Counted from the stretch's first letter, positions 25,437 to 33,761 are shown. The stretch: DNA of 64,000 bases from Streptomyces sp. NBC_00443 (GCF_036014175.1 NZ_CP107917.1:5146001-5210000), one strand, 5' to 3'. Program-made: numbers and translations. Notes: a model not told the origin generated them from the sequence alone.

Positions 25437-26912
25437 TCAGTCGTCGCCGCTCCCGTCGCGGTCGTCGTCGTCCTGCGGCACTTCGCGCTGCTGCTGTTCC
25501 AGCTCCTGCTGCTCGCGCCCGGCCTGCTCCAGCCGTTCCTGCTCCTGCCTGGCCTGCTCCCGCCGCTCCTGCTCCCGCTTCTCTTCCTCCTGCCTCGCCT
25601 CGTCCGACTCCTCCTGGACTTCGGCACCGGCTCTGCCCGTCTCCGCCGCCGGGATGGGGGAGGCGGTCGGGGACGGGACCGAGACCGGAGGGGATGCGGA
25701 TGCGGATGCCGAGGCGGGCGGGCTCGGCGGGGCCTCGGAGTTCGTGCCCTCCGTCGCGGTGTTCTCGGGGGAGAACCACAGCATGCCGAGGAGCACCGCG
25801 GCCGCGAAGAGCACCGCCGCGGCGGCCGTGGCCGCCACCCGCGGCCGGCGCACGAGGAGCGCGAGAGACCCGGACCGCGCCGCGCTTGGTGCCCGGGAGC
25901 CGGACCGGGACCGGGACTGCGACCGGGACCGGGACTGCGACCGGCGTCCCGGTCTTCCGGTGGATGCCGGCCCTTGGGCGGAGGGCAGCATGTACGTGGT
26001 CGGACTGCTGGTGTCGCCCACCTGCGACCCGGCGGCCGACGCCGACACGACCGCAGGCCTCCGGGACGGGGATGTCGCGTCGGGCAGTGGCTCGGGGCGT
26101 CCCTGCCAGGCACCGTCGGCGAACCAGTCGGCGGCCTGCTGGGCGGCGGGCCGGTGCTCGGGGTCCTTGGCGAGCAGGCCGAGGAGGTAGCTCTCGAAGG
26201 CGGGCGGAAGCCCCGCGACGCCCAGTTCGCGGGGCGGTACGGGCACGGCGTCCAGGTGCTGGTGAAGGATCGCGACGGCGGTGTCGGCGTGGAACGGCGG
26301 GCGCCCGGTGAGCAGTTGGTAGAGCACACAGCCCAGCGCGTAGACGTCTGAGGCCGGGCCCGCCGGCTTCCCCAGCGCCCGCTCGGGGGCGAGATAGAGG
26401 CTCGTGCCCACGATCTGCCCGGTGGCGGTCAGCGCCGCGCCGGGGTCGTCGAGGAAGCGGGCGATCCCGAAGTCGCCGATCTTGAGGGTGCCGTCGGCGT
26501 CCAGGAGCAGATTGCCGGGCTTGATGTCCCGGTGGACGATGCCCTGCCGGTGCGCAGCGGCCAGCCCAGCGGCGGCCTGGGCGGCGATGCGCGCGACGCG
26601 TTCGGCGGGCAGCGCGCCGAACTGCGAGGCCACGCGCGCGAGGCTGTCGCCTTCGACGAGCTCCATCACCAGGAAGAGCCGGTTCTCGTGCTCGCCGAAG
26701 TCCCGGACGCCGACCACGTTCGGATGGGCGATCCGCGCCGCCGTCTGCGCCTCGAGGCGGAACCGGGACGTGGCGGTGGGATCGGAGTCCTGGGGCAGCA
26801 GGAGCTTGACGGCGACGGGCCGGCCGAGCGTCTCGTCGTAGGCCCGCCAGACCTCCCCCATCCCACCGCGCCCGATCGACTCGCTCAGCCGGTAACGGCC
26901 CGCTATCAGCAC
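25437..26912 (-). CDS. Membrane-anchored Ser/Thr protein kinase
   Basis: A 491-residue Hanks-type kinase. The N-terminal catalytic domain (about 1-270) has GRGGMGEVWRA, K36 in VAVKLLL, HRDIKPGN with D129, and DFGIARF with D147. A juxtamembrane linker has an Arg-Ser run (SQSRSRSQSRSRSGSR, encoded in part by two exact 18-bp repeats at 25903-25938). One membrane helix follows (about 360-382). The outside part is Pro/Ser/Ala-rich, then a charged Glu/Gln/Arg coiled-coil-like tail. There are no PASTA repeats, so it is not a PknB orthologue. The GTG start is preceded by GAGGACAG. The signal sensed is unknown. Confidence 0.9.
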   Translation of the reverse strand: MLIAGRYRLSESIGRGGMGEVWRAYDETLGRPVAVKLLLPQDSDPTATSRFRLEAQTAARIAHPNVVGVRDFGEHENRLFLVMELVEGDSLARVASQFGALPAERVARIAAQAAAGLAAAHRQGIVHRDIKPGNLLLDADGTLKIGDFGIARFLDDPGAALTATGQIVGTSLYLAPERALGKPAGPASDVYALGCVLYQLLTGRPPFHADTAVAILHQHLDAVPVPPRELGVAGLPPAFESYLLGLLAKDPEHRPAAQQAADWFADGAWQGRPEPLPDATSPSRRPAVVSASAAGSQVGDTSSPTTYMLPSAQGPASTGRPGRRSQSRSRSQSRSRSGSRAPSAARSGSLALLVRRPRVAATAAAAVLFAAAVLLGMLWFSPENTATEGTNSEAPPSPPASASASASPPVSVPSPTASPIPAAETGRAGAEVQEESDEARQEEEKREQERREQARQEQERLEQAGREQQELEQQQREVPQDDDDRDGSGDD

Positions 26913-27117
26913 CTGTCCTCATCCTCATGCCGTGGGACGTCTCGATCGCCGCAGGCATGAACTCACCACGTGGGAACGGGTGATGGTGGAAGGCGCCGCA
27001 GCCGCCCCAGCATACTGGCGGAGTGGATCAGTCACGGTCCGTATGCCGAAGGCCGACGACACCGGCGGCCGAGCGGTGCCACGCGGAGCTGATCGGCTCC
27101 GCGCGACGACCGTTCGG

Positions 27118-27157
27118 GATCAGTGATCGGTGATCAGTGATCAGTGCAGGGATCAGT
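27118..27157. repeat. Short tandem repeat of GATCAGT
   Basis: Heptamers GATCAGT, GATCGGT, GATCAGT, GATCAGT run from 27118 to 27145. After GCAGG, a fifth unit at 27151-27157 overlaps the citrate synthase stop codon. Confidence 0.8.
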
Positions 27158-28253
27158 GCGCGATGTCGGCGTAGCCCTCGACCGCGCGCGGGTCGCGCGG
27201 GCCCGGGCCGATGTAGCGCGCGGAGGGACGCACGAGGCGGCCGGTGCGCTTCTGCTCCAGGATGTGCGCCGACCAGCCCGCCGTACGGGCGCAGGTGAAC
27301 ATGGACGTGAACATGTGCGCCGGGACCTCCGCGAAGTCCAGCATGATGGCGGCCCAGAACTCCACGTTCGTGGCCAGGACCCGGTCCGGGCGGCGATTGT
27401 GCAGCTCCTCCAGCGCCGCCTTCTCCAGCGCCTCGGCGACCTCGAAGCGCGGCGCACCCAGCTCCCGGGCGGTGCGGCGCAGCACCCGCGCGCGGGGGTC
27501 CTCGGCGCGGTAGACGCGGTGGCCGAAGCCCATCAGGCGTTCGCCCTTGTCGAGGGTCTGCTTCACGTACGCCTCGGCGTCGCCGGTGCGCTCGATCTCC
27601 TCGATCATGTGCAGGACCCGGGACGGGGCACCGCCGTGCAGTGGGCCGGACATGGCTCCCACGGCACCGGAGAGCGCCGCGGCCACGTCGGCGCCGGTCG
27701 ACGCGATGACGCGGGCCGTGAAGGTGGACGCGTTCATGCCGTGCTCGGCGGCGGACGTCCAGTACGCGTCGACGGCGGCCACATGCTTGGGGTCGGGCTC
27801 GCCGCGCCAGCGGATCATGAAGCGCTCGACGACGGACTGCGCCTTGTCGATCTCGCGCTGCGGCACCATGGGCAGGCCCTGACCGCGCGCGGACTGGGCG
27901 ACGTAGGACAGGGCCATGACGGCGGCCCGGGCCAGGTCCGCCCGGGCCTGCTCCTCACCGATGTCCAGGAGGGGCTTCAGCCCCCACACCGGGGCCAGCA
28001 TGGCGAGCGCGGACTGGACGTCGACGCGGATGTCGCCGGAGTGCACCGGAATCGGGAACGGCTCGGCGGGCGGCAGACCAGGCCGGAAGGCACCGTCGAC
28101 GAGCAGCCCCCACACGTTGCCGAACGAGACATGGCCGACCAGGTCCTCGATGTCGACGCCCCGGTACCGCAGAGCGCCGCCCTCCTTATCCGGTTCGGCG
28201 ATCTCCGTCTCGAACGCGACGACTCCCTCGAGTCCGGGTACGAAGTCGGACAT
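27153..28253 (-). CDS. Citrate synthase (type II-like, citrate synthase 2)
   Basis: A 366-residue enzyme condensing acetyl-CoA and oxaloacetate. It starts SDFVPGLEGVVAFETEIAEP, has YRGVDIEDLVG, the catalytic-His segment GGAPSRVLHMIEEI preceded by GPLHG, the signature MGFGHRVYR, and NVEFWAAIMLDFA near the catalytic Asp region. ATG 28253 follows CGAGGAGCCGCCTG. A longer frame from 28355 lacks a ribosome-binding site and adds a non-conserved leader. Streptomyces have several citrate synthases; this one is next to pdxH, so it may be a secondary isozyme or a methylcitrate-type enzyme. Confidence 0.9.
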   Translation of the reverse strand: MSDFVPGLEGVVAFETEIAEPDKEGGALRYRGVDIEDLVGHVSFGNVWGLLVDGAFRPGLPPAEPFPIPVHSGDIRVDVQSALAMLAPVWGLKPLLDIGEEQARADLARAAVMALSYVAQSARGQGLPMVPQREIDKAQSVVERFMIRWRGEPDPKHVAAVDAYWTSAAEHGMNASTFTARVIASTGADVAAALSGAVGAMSGPLHGGAPSRVLHMIEEIERTGDAEAYVKQTLDKGERLMGFGHRVYRAEDPRARVLRRTARELGAPRFEVAEALEKAALEELHNRRPDRVLATNVEFWAAIMLDFAEVPAHMFTSMFTCARTAGWSAHILEQKRTGRLVRPSARYIGPGPRDPRAVEGYADIAH

Positions 28254-28542
28254 CAGGCGGCTCCTCGTGATGTGTGCGACGGATGGGGTTGTGGGTGGAA
28301 CGACCATGTGTCTCTCGACAGAGATGGGCATACGCCCCGTTGGATCCACGGTCACGGGGACTCGCGGTCCGGGGTGTACCCCTGTGATGCCCCGTGCGGT
28401 CGGCGGTCATCCAACCACGACGACAACAGCACGATAGTCCCTGAGTGTCATCTTCGGGAGGGCTCTGCGGCACTCAGTGCCATGTGGGCCGAAGGGAGGC
28501 ACCGCGCCGTACGACGTCCGTCCCATACGGCAGGATGACCGC

Positions 28543-29211
28543 GTGACCGACCGAGACGCCGCCCCCCTCGACCCCGCCGCGATGCGCAAGCAGTACCGGG
28601 CCGAGGGCCTCGCCGAGAACGACCTGGCCGCAACCCCGGTCGAGCAGTTCGCGCGCTGGTTCAAGCAGGCCGCGTCCGAGGCCCACCTCTTCGAGCCGAA
28701 CGCGATGATCGTCTCCACCGCGGACGCCGAGGGGCGGCCCAGCTCGCGCACGGTGCTGCTGAAGCACTTCGACGAGCAGGGCTTCGTCTTCTACACCAAC
28801 TACGACTCCCGCAAGGCCCGCGACCTCGCCGAGAACCCGTACCTCTCCCTGCTCTTCCCCTGGCATCCGATGGCCCGCCAGGTCATCGTCACGGGCGTGG
28901 CGCGGCGCACCGGGCGCGACGAGACGGCCGCGTACTTCCGCAGCCGCCCGCACGGCTCCCAGCTCGGCGCCTGGGCCAGCGCCCAGTCCTCCGTCATCGC
29001 CACCCGCGCCGACCTCGACGCCACGTACGCCGAACTGTCCGCGCGCTATCCCGAGGGCGATCAGGTGCCGGTGCCGCCGAACTGGGGCGGCTTCCGGGTG
29101 GCACCGCAGGCGGTGGAGTTCTGGCAGGGGCGGGAGAACCGGCTGCACGACCGGCTGCGGTACGTGGCGGAGCAGAACGGGAGCTGGCGGGTCGAGCGGC
29201 TCAGCCCGTGA
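28543..29211 (+). CDS. pdxH: Pyridoxamine 5'-phosphate oxidase
   Basis: A 222-residue FMN enzyme that oxidises PNP and PMP to PLP. It shows MRKQYRAEGL (substrate region), SSRTVLLKHFDEQGFVFYTN (FMN binding), SRKARDLAENPY, FRSRPHGSQLGAWASAQS, and the C-terminal dimerisation segment FWQGRENRLHDRL ending WRVERLSP. GTG 28543 follows CAGGATGACC. It is divergent from citrate synthase across a 289-bp gap and converges on the probable small RNA. Confidence 0.93.
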   Translation: MTDRDAAPLDPAAMRKQYRAEGLAENDLAATPVEQFARWFKQAASEAHLFEPNAMIVSTADAEGRPSSRTVLLKHFDEQGFVFYTNYDSRKARDLAENPYLSLLFPWHPMARQVIVTGVARRTGRDETAAYFRSRPHGSQLGAWASAQSSVIATRADLDATYAELSARYPEGDQVPVPPNWGGFRVAPQAVEFWQGRENRLHDRLRYVAEQNGSWRVERLSP

Positions 29212-29245
29212 GGCCGGCACGCGCAGGGAGCCCCTGAACGCAGAC

Positions 29246-29314
29246 GACCCGCGAGCTCGGGTCCCTCCGCCTCGGCGGAGGAGCCGGCCGGACGTACCGG
29301 CGAGCTCGCGGGTC
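29246..29314. terminator. Long hairpin between pdxH and the small transcript
   Basis: GACCCGCGAGCTCG (29246-29259) and CGAGCTCGCGGGTC (29301-29314) are perfect 14-bp arms. A nested hairpin CCTCCGCCTCGGCGGAGG lies between them. It can terminate pdxH on the plus strand and the small RNA on the minus strand. Confidence 0.7.
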
Positions 29315-29393
29315 GGGTGACTGCTGGGATTGGGCCGGCTGCGTGTATCTCGCACACGCTGGTCCGGCGCCGCACTGGTGGGGCGACGGGCCG

Positions 29394-29432
29394 CTAGCCC
29401 GCAGCCACCTCGCGCGTCCGGGTTTCACTCAT
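29394..29432 (-). CDS. Possible 12-residue leader peptide MSETRTREVAAG
   Basis: ATG at 29432 to TAG at 29394, preceded by the perfect Shine-Dalgarno AAAGGAGGTGATC (29451-29439), 6 nt before the ATG. The sequence is hydrophilic. It may be translated to regulate the RNA, or the match may serve only to hold ribosomes. Confidence 0.4.
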   Translation of the reverse strand: MSETRTREVAAG

Positions 29433-29464
29433 TTACCCGATCACCTCCTTTCCACGTAAGCCAC

Positions 29465-29493
29465 ACCCTAAGAACGGGTCGGCCCCCGATCAA
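29465..29493 (-). promoter_or_regulatory. Strong HrdB-type promoter
   Basis: On the minus strand: -35 TTGATC (29488-29493), 17-bp spacer, -10 TAGGGT (29465-29470). This is the best consensus match to a vegetative promoter that I noticed in the window. Confidence 0.65.
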
Positions 29494-29826
29494 CCCATTT
29501 TCCGGGATGCTGACGGAGCCGACTCCGGCCGGGCGCTGTGGCCGTATCCGTCGCCGCGTTGCAGGAGCTCCAGATTCCAGTGAGAGACGTTGACCCTGCC
29601 CATCGGCGTCGTGAGGCTGTGCTGTCCCCTGGCTCGGACCGAGATGCGGCCGGTCTGCCATCGGGCCGCGTTCATGGCGGCGGCGTCGTGGAGCGGTGTC
29701 TTGACCTGCTGGAGCGAACTGGCGAGGTTTTCCGAACAATCAGTCGATCCAGCTGCTACGCGCCTGTGCGTGACGTGATCGGTTTCGTCATGGACGGATC
29801 AGCGTCGGCCACCTACCGTTCCGATC
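29494..29826. other. Gap between the small RNA promoter and the Rid gene
   Basis: There is no gene that I can support with confidence. A 61-codon minus-strand frame (29490-29675, starting MNAARWQTGRISV) has mostly G/C third positions but no ribosome-binding site. Confidence 0.3.
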
Positions 29827-30237
29827 ATGACGGGGCAATATGCGGGGCGGCAGGCGATTCTCAGCGGATCGGCCTTCGAGGAGCAGATCGGGTACGCCCG
29901 TGCCGTGGTCGACGGGGACTGGGTCCATGTGTCGGGGACGACCGGGTTCGACTACGCGACGATGACGATCTCCGAGGACGTGGTGGAGCAGGCCGAGCAG
30001 TGTCTGCGGAACGTGGGGGCCGCGCTGGAGGAGGCGGGGTGTTCGTTCGGTGATGTGCTGCGGGTGCGGTACCTGCTGCCCGAGCGGGCCGACTTCGAGC
30101 CGTGCTGGCCTGTGCTGCGGCGGTACTTCGGGGAGGTGCGGCCGGCGGCGACGATGATGGTGTGCGGGCTCGCGGATCCTCGTATGAAGTTCGAGATTGA
30201 GGTGTACGCGAGAAGGGGAAGCGGGGCTCATGTCTGA
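29827..30237 (+). CDS. RidA/YjgF-family protein
   Basis: A 136-residue protein of the Rid/YER057c/UK114 fold. Family members deaminate reactive enamine/imine intermediates or act in related chemistry. Visible segments are IGYARAVVDGDWVHVSGTTGFD, EQAEQCLRNVGAALEEAGCSFGDVLR (split at the natural helix), YLLPERADFE and PAATMMVCGLADPRMKFEIEV. The conserved RidA active-site Arg position reads DPRMKFEIE, as in a subgroup not shown to be true RidA. No ribosome-binding site is visible before the ATG, so it could be leaderless. Confidence 0.85.
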   Translation: MTGQYAGRQAILSGSAFEEQIGYARAVVDGDWVHVSGTTGFDYATMTISEDVVEQAEQCLRNVGAALEEAGCSFGDVLRVRYLLPERADFEPCWPVLRRYFGEVRPAATMMVCGLADPRMKFEIEVYARRGSGAHV

Positions 30238-30247
30238 TCTTCCGATT

Positions 30248-30260
30248 TCCGCCACACAAC
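30248..30260. promoter_or_regulatory. 13-bp motif shared with the lipoprotein promoter region
   Basis: TCCGCCACACAAC at 30248-30260 is repeated exactly at 43635-43647, with GATT just before both copies. Both lie in upstream regions: 116 bp before the PAS gene, and 14 bp before the start of the minus-strand solute-binding gene. The function is unknown. Confidence 0.35.
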
Positions 30261-30375
30261 GATTCCTTCAATCTTGTGGGAACTCGGTGTGTGCTGCGTC
30301 ACGTTCCAGTTAGATGATTGCGAGTGAGCGAACCGACGCGTCGTACGTGCGGACGCAGCTTGGCAGGGGGTCCAG

Positions 30376-31806
30376 GTGAGTGCTTCCCGGCGTAGTGGGA
30401 CCACCGACGAGCTGGGACCGGACGAACCCGAGCGGGACGGTCCGGAGGGTTCGTCGGCGGGTTCCGAGGGTTCGGCAGGCGGGTCCGATCTGCTGGCCGC
30501 GCTGCTGGACGGGATGGACGCGGCCCTGTGCGCCTTCGACGCGGACGGGGTCGTCACCCATTGGAACCGTGAGGCGGAGCGGATCCTCGGGTGGAGTGCG
30601 GCCGAGGCCGTGGGGCGGCACGGGTTCGCCGGGTGGGCGGTGCGCGAGGCCGACGCCGAGGAGGTGGAGGGGCGGCTGATGTCCGCCATGCACGCTCCGG
30701 GGCGGCAGGTGCACGAGTTCGCCTTGCTGACCAAGGACGGCGGGCGGGTTCTCGTACGGACGCAGTCGGCGGCCGTGCGCGGGCCCGACGGGAAGCCCGC
30801 CGGGGTCTACTGCGCCTTCAGTGAGGTGCACACGCAGATCGATCTGGAGCGGTCGATCGCGCTGAGCGAGGCGTTGTTCGAGGACGCGTCGTGGGGCGTC
30901 GTGCTCGTCGACGCCGATCTGCGGCCCGCGGTGGTGAACGCTCACGCGGCTCGGGCGCTGGGTATCGGCCGTACGTCCGTGCTCGGGCGGCCCCTCGGGG
31001 AGCTGCTCGCCCAGGGCGTCGAGGAGCTGGAGAGCGCGCTCACGCATGTGCTGGCGGAGGGTGCTCCGCCCGCGCCGGCCGAGATCTGGGTGAGCGTCCG
31101 GACGCCGGAGGGCGAGCGGCGGCGGTGCTGGCGGTGCGGCTTCGTACGGCTGGCCTCTCCGCTCGCGGAGGAGCCGGTGCCGTTGGGAGTGGGCTGGCTC
31201 TTCCAGGACATGACCGAGGCCAAGCAGGCGGAACAGGAAGCCGCGCTGCTGAGGTTCCGGACCAACCAGCTGCACCGGGCCGCCCGGGCCGCCGCGGAGT
31301 GCGAGAACCCTGCGGACGCGGCGACCGTGCACCTGGACTTCGCGCTGGCCGGGTTCGCCGATCACGCGCTGATCGACCGGGTCGCGGGCGGGGCGGTGCC
31401 GGATGCGGAGGCCGCGGAGCCGGTACGACTCGTGCGGGTCGCCGTGACGCCCTCGGGCGCGCCGGGGCCGAGTCTGCTCGGTGGGGAGGCGGGCCTGCCG
31501 GTGCGGTACGCCGAGGGGCATCCGGCGTTGCAGTGCGTGGCGCGGGCCGGGTCGGTGCGGGCCGATGCGGGCCGGATGTCGACGGAGCGGGCGCGTGAGT
31601 GGGCCGTGGGGCGGCAGTGGCCTGCGGACTCGGTGCACGCGCTGTGCGCGGTGCTGCGGAGCCGGGGGCGGACGGTCGGGGTCGTGACGTTTTTGCGGGG
31701 CGCCGGGCGGAGTGCGTTCGAGCGCAGCGATGCGGTGTACGCGGAGGATGTGGCGGTGCGGATCGCTTCCGCTCTGGATCTGGCGGGGGTCGTGGGCCGC
31801 GGCTAG
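30376..31806 (+). CDS. PAS-domain sensor protein with a GAF-like C-terminus, no output domain
   Basis: A 476-residue protein. A disordered acidic N-terminus (about 1-38) precedes PAS 1 (about 39-155: CAFDADGVVTHWNREAERIL, LGWSAAEAVGR), PAS 2 (about 160-285: GVVLVDADLRPAVVNAHAA) and a GAF-like domain (about 290-470: RVAVTPSGAPGPSLLGGEA, GVVTFLRGAGRSAFERSD). This resembles the sensor half of Streptomyces SpoIIE-type phosphatases, but no PP2C or kinase domain follows, so it probably acts through a partner. A 47-bp internal piece (31505-31551) is copied upstream of dmdR1. GTG 30376 follows GGGGGTCCAG. Confidence 0.82.
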   Translation: MSASRRSGTTDELGPDEPERDGPEGSSAGSEGSAGGSDLLAALLDGMDAALCAFDADGVVTHWNREAERILGWSAAEAVGRHGFAGWAVREADAEEVEGRLMSAMHAPGRQVHEFALLTKDGGRVLVRTQSAAVRGPDGKPAGVYCAFSEVHTQIDLERSIALSEALFEDASWGVVLVDADLRPAVVNAHAARALGIGRTSVLGRPLGELLAQGVEELESALTHVLAEGAPPAPAEIWVSVRTPEGERRRCWRCGFVRLASPLAEEPVPLGVGWLFQDMTEAKQAEQEAALLRFRTNQLHRAARAAAECENPADAATVHLDFALAGFADHALIDRVAGGAVPDAEAAEPVRLVRVAVTPSGAPGPSLLGGEAGLPVRYAEGHPALQCVARAGSVRADAGRMSTERAREWAVGRQWPADSVHALCAVLRSRGRTVGVVTFLRGAGRSAFERSDAVYAEDVAVRIASALDLAGVVGRG

Positions 31807-31827
31807 GTGGTGTGGGGCCGCGGGCCG

Positions 31828-32583
31828 CTACTGCCGGTAGAAGATCCGGTCGCCGTACTTCTCGAACACCTTGCCGTTCCAGTCGTGACCGCCGTCGACG
31901 TTGCCCGAGCGCAGGAGTGGGGGCTCGATGCCGCGGTCTGCCAGGGAGGCGGCTGCCGTGGCCATGACGGCCTGGAGGAGGGCCGTGGTGACGACCGTGG
32001 AGGCGGGGGCGAAGGGGGCCGGGATGGTGTCGAGCGTGAGTTCCGCGTCGCCGATCGCGATCTTCGAGTCGAGGACGATGTCGCAGTGGTCCTTGAGGTA
32101 GGTGCCGGAGACATGGCGGGAAGTCGTCTCCGAGGCGTACGCCACCGAGGTCACGCCGATGACCCTCGCGCCCAGGGCGCGGGCTTTCATGGCCATCTCC
32201 ACGGGCAGGGCGTTGCGGCCGGAGAGGGAGATGATGACGAGCGCGTCGCCGTCCCGGAGGGGTGAGCTGTCCAGGACCGCGCTCGCCAGGCCGTCGACGC
32301 GTTCGAGGGCTGAGCCGAGGGTGGCGGGCATGACGTCCACGCCCACTACGCCGGGGACCGCGAGCAGGTTCATCAGCGCGAGGCCGCCTGCGCGGTAGAC
32401 GATGTCCTGGGCGGCGAGGGAGGAATGACCGGCGCCGAAGGCGAAGAGGCGGCCGCCGGTGGCGACGGTGTCGGCGAGCAGGGTGCCGGCTGCCTCGATG
32501 CTCTCTGCCTCCTCGTCGCGGGCCCGCTGGAGCAGGGCGATGGCGGCGTCGAAGAACTGGTCGGCCGGCTTGCTGTCGCTCAT
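31828..32583 (-). CDS. SIS-domain phosphosugar-binding protein
   Basis: A 251-residue protein with a sugar-isomerase (SIS) fold: GGRLFAFGAGHSSLAAQDIVYRAGG holds the first binding loop and LVIISLSGRNALPVEMAMKA the second. Related proteins bind N-acetylglucosamine-6-phosphate-type sugars. No separate catalytic domain is attached, so it could be an isomerase/etherase-like enzyme or a sensor. It converges on the PAS gene with a 21-bp gap and is divergent from dmdR1. Confidence 0.85.
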   Translation of the reverse strand: MSDSKPADQFFDAAIALLQRARDEEAESIEAAGTLLADTVATGGRLFAFGAGHSSLAAQDIVYRAGGLALMNLLAVPGVVGVDVMPATLGSALERVDGLASAVLDSSPLRDGDALVIISLSGRNALPVEMAMKARALGARVIGVTSVAYASETTSRHVSGTYLKDHCDIVLDSKIAIGDAELTLDTIPAPFAPASTVVTTALLQAVMATAAASLADRGIEPPLLRSGNVDGGHDWNGKVFEKYGDRIFYRQ

Positions 32584-33013
32584 GCGGGGCCCTCCGGGGG
32601 TGGGGCGGTCGGTGGGGTGAGGGTGTGTCGCGGATCACCGTGCGGTCTGGACCAGTGTGGTGTCAATACGGTGTGCCGCCGGCGGTTGTCTGCGGCGGCC
32701 CGTCGCTGTGCGGTGGGGGTTCGCGTGGTGCCTGCGGGTACGCCGAGGGGCATCCGGCGTTGCAGTGCGTGGCGCGGGCCGGGCCGATGCGGGCCGGACA
32801 CCCCCGGCGCGTCCCCCTTGCCGCCGTACGCGGGTGCTGTGCCGCGGAGGCGCGTCTCCAGACCGGGTGCATACCCTCGTGTAACCCGCTGGTTCCAACG
32901 GCGCGGCACGGTTGTCAGTGGTATCCGGCAGAATTGAGTGCAGGGCCAGCGCACGCGCCTGGAGCTGTCTCGCTTCCGGCTGAGCTAATCGCAGAGCTAA
33001 TCGAGGGGCACGT
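32584..33013. repeat. dmdR1 upstream region containing a copied PAS-gene fragment (32737-32783)
   Basis: This 430-bp region holds no supported gene. Bases 32737-32783 are identical to 31505-31551 inside the PAS gene. After a 9-10 bp deletion, the match resumes with CCGATGCGGGCCGGA. Further down, GAGCTAATCG occurs twice with a 12-bp period just before the dmdR1 ribosome-binding site. A TTGTCA hexamer lies near 32909, but I see no convincing -10. Confidence 0.8.
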
Positions 33014-33706
33014 ATGTCCGGACTGATCGACACCACGGAGATGTATCTCCGCACCATCCTCGAGCTGGAGGAGGAAGGTGTGGTCCCCATGCGCGCCCGT
33101 ATCGCCGAGCGGCTGGACCAGAGCGGGCCGACCGTCAGTCAGACGGTGGCGCGGATGGAGCGTGACGGGCTGGTGTCCGTGGCGACCGACCGGCATCTGG
33201 AGCTGACGGACGAGGGGCGGCGGCTGGCCACCCGCGTCATGCGCAAGCACCGCCTCGCCGAGTGTCTGCTCGTCGACGTGATCGGGCTGGAGTGGGAGCA
33301 GGTGCACGCCGAGGCGTGTCGCTGGGAGCACGTGATGAGTGAGGCCGTGGAGCGGCGCGTGCTGGAGCTGCTGCGGCACCCGACCGAGTCGCCGTACGGC
33401 AACCCGATCCCCGGTCTGGAGGAGCTCGGCGAGAAGGACGGTGCCGATCCGTTCCTCGACGAGGGCATGGTCTCGCTGGCCGACCTCGACCCGGGCGTCG
33501 AGGGCAAGACGGTCGTCGTCCGGCGGATCGGTGAGCCGATCCAGACGGACGCGCAGCTGATGTACACGCTGCGTCGGGCAGGCGTGCAGCCCGGCTCGGT
33601 GGTGAGCGTGACCGAGTCGGCGGGTGGCGTGCTGGTGGGCAGCGGTGGCGAGGCGGCGGAGCTGGAGGCGGACGTCGCCTCCCATGTGTTCGTCGCCAAG
33701 CGCTGA
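33014..33706 (+). CDS. dmdR1: Iron-dependent DtxR-family repressor DmdR1
   Basis: A 230-residue regulator that, with Fe2+, represses siderophore and iron-uptake genes. The N-terminal winged helix (residues 1-73) contains SGPTVSQTVARMERDGLV. All DtxR metal ligands are present at the diphtheria DtxR numbers: M10, H79, E83, H98, C102, E105 and H106. An SH3-like FeoA domain forms the C-terminus (about 150-230). ATG 33014 follows GAGGGGCACGT. In S. coelicolor the dmdR1 strand opposite is reported to carry the adm genes; long antisense frames exist here too. I saw no iron box in its own upstream region. Confidence 0.93.
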   Translation: MSGLIDTTEMYLRTILELEEEGVVPMRARIAERLDQSGPTVSQTVARMERDGLVSVATDRHLELTDEGRRLATRVMRKHRLAECLLVDVIGLEWEQVHAEACRWEHVMSEAVERRVLELLRHPTESPYGNPIPGLEELGEKDGADPFLDEGMVSLADLDPGVEGKTVVVRRIGEPIQTDAQLMYTLRRAGVQPGSVVSVTESAGGVLVGSGGEAAELEADVASHVFVAKR

Positions 33707-33736
33707 CGACAGGTCGTCTTCGCTTCTCGGGTGTGT

Positions 33737-33761
33737 AACTCCCGGTGCACGGGCGGGAGTT
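33737..33761 (+). terminator. Hairpin after dmdR1
   Basis: AACTCCCG (33737-33744) and CGGGAGTT (33754-33761) form a perfect 8-bp stem with a 9-nt loop, 30 bp past the dmdR1 stop. Confidence 0.55.

Larger units (their letters stand above)
29246..29458 (-). ncRNA. Probable small RNA or leader transcript of about 210 nt
   Basis: On the minus strand, a consensus vegetative promoter (TTGATC at 29493-29488, 17 bp, TAGGGT at 29470-29465) predicts a start near 29458. The RNA would begin with AAAGGAGGTGATC, an exact 13-nt complement of the 16S 3' tail. It then carries a 12-codon frame and a small hairpin (GCGTGT...ACACGC), and ends in the perfect 14-bp inverted repeat next to pdxH. No protein gene follows. 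I recall that small RNAs were reported near citrate synthase genes in S. coelicolor but cannot verify it. Confidence 0.5.

Noticed and set aside
29425..29739. A 104-codon minus-strand frame ending in the small-RNA promoter region
   Set aside because: It would run through a consensus promoter and the SD of the 12-codon frame; no start signal and no protein-like character.
32900..33013. Iron box (TTAGGTTAGGCTAACCTAA-like) at the dmdR1 promoter
   Set aside because: No 19-bp palindrome of this type is visible; the only repeats are two GAGCTAATCG words.
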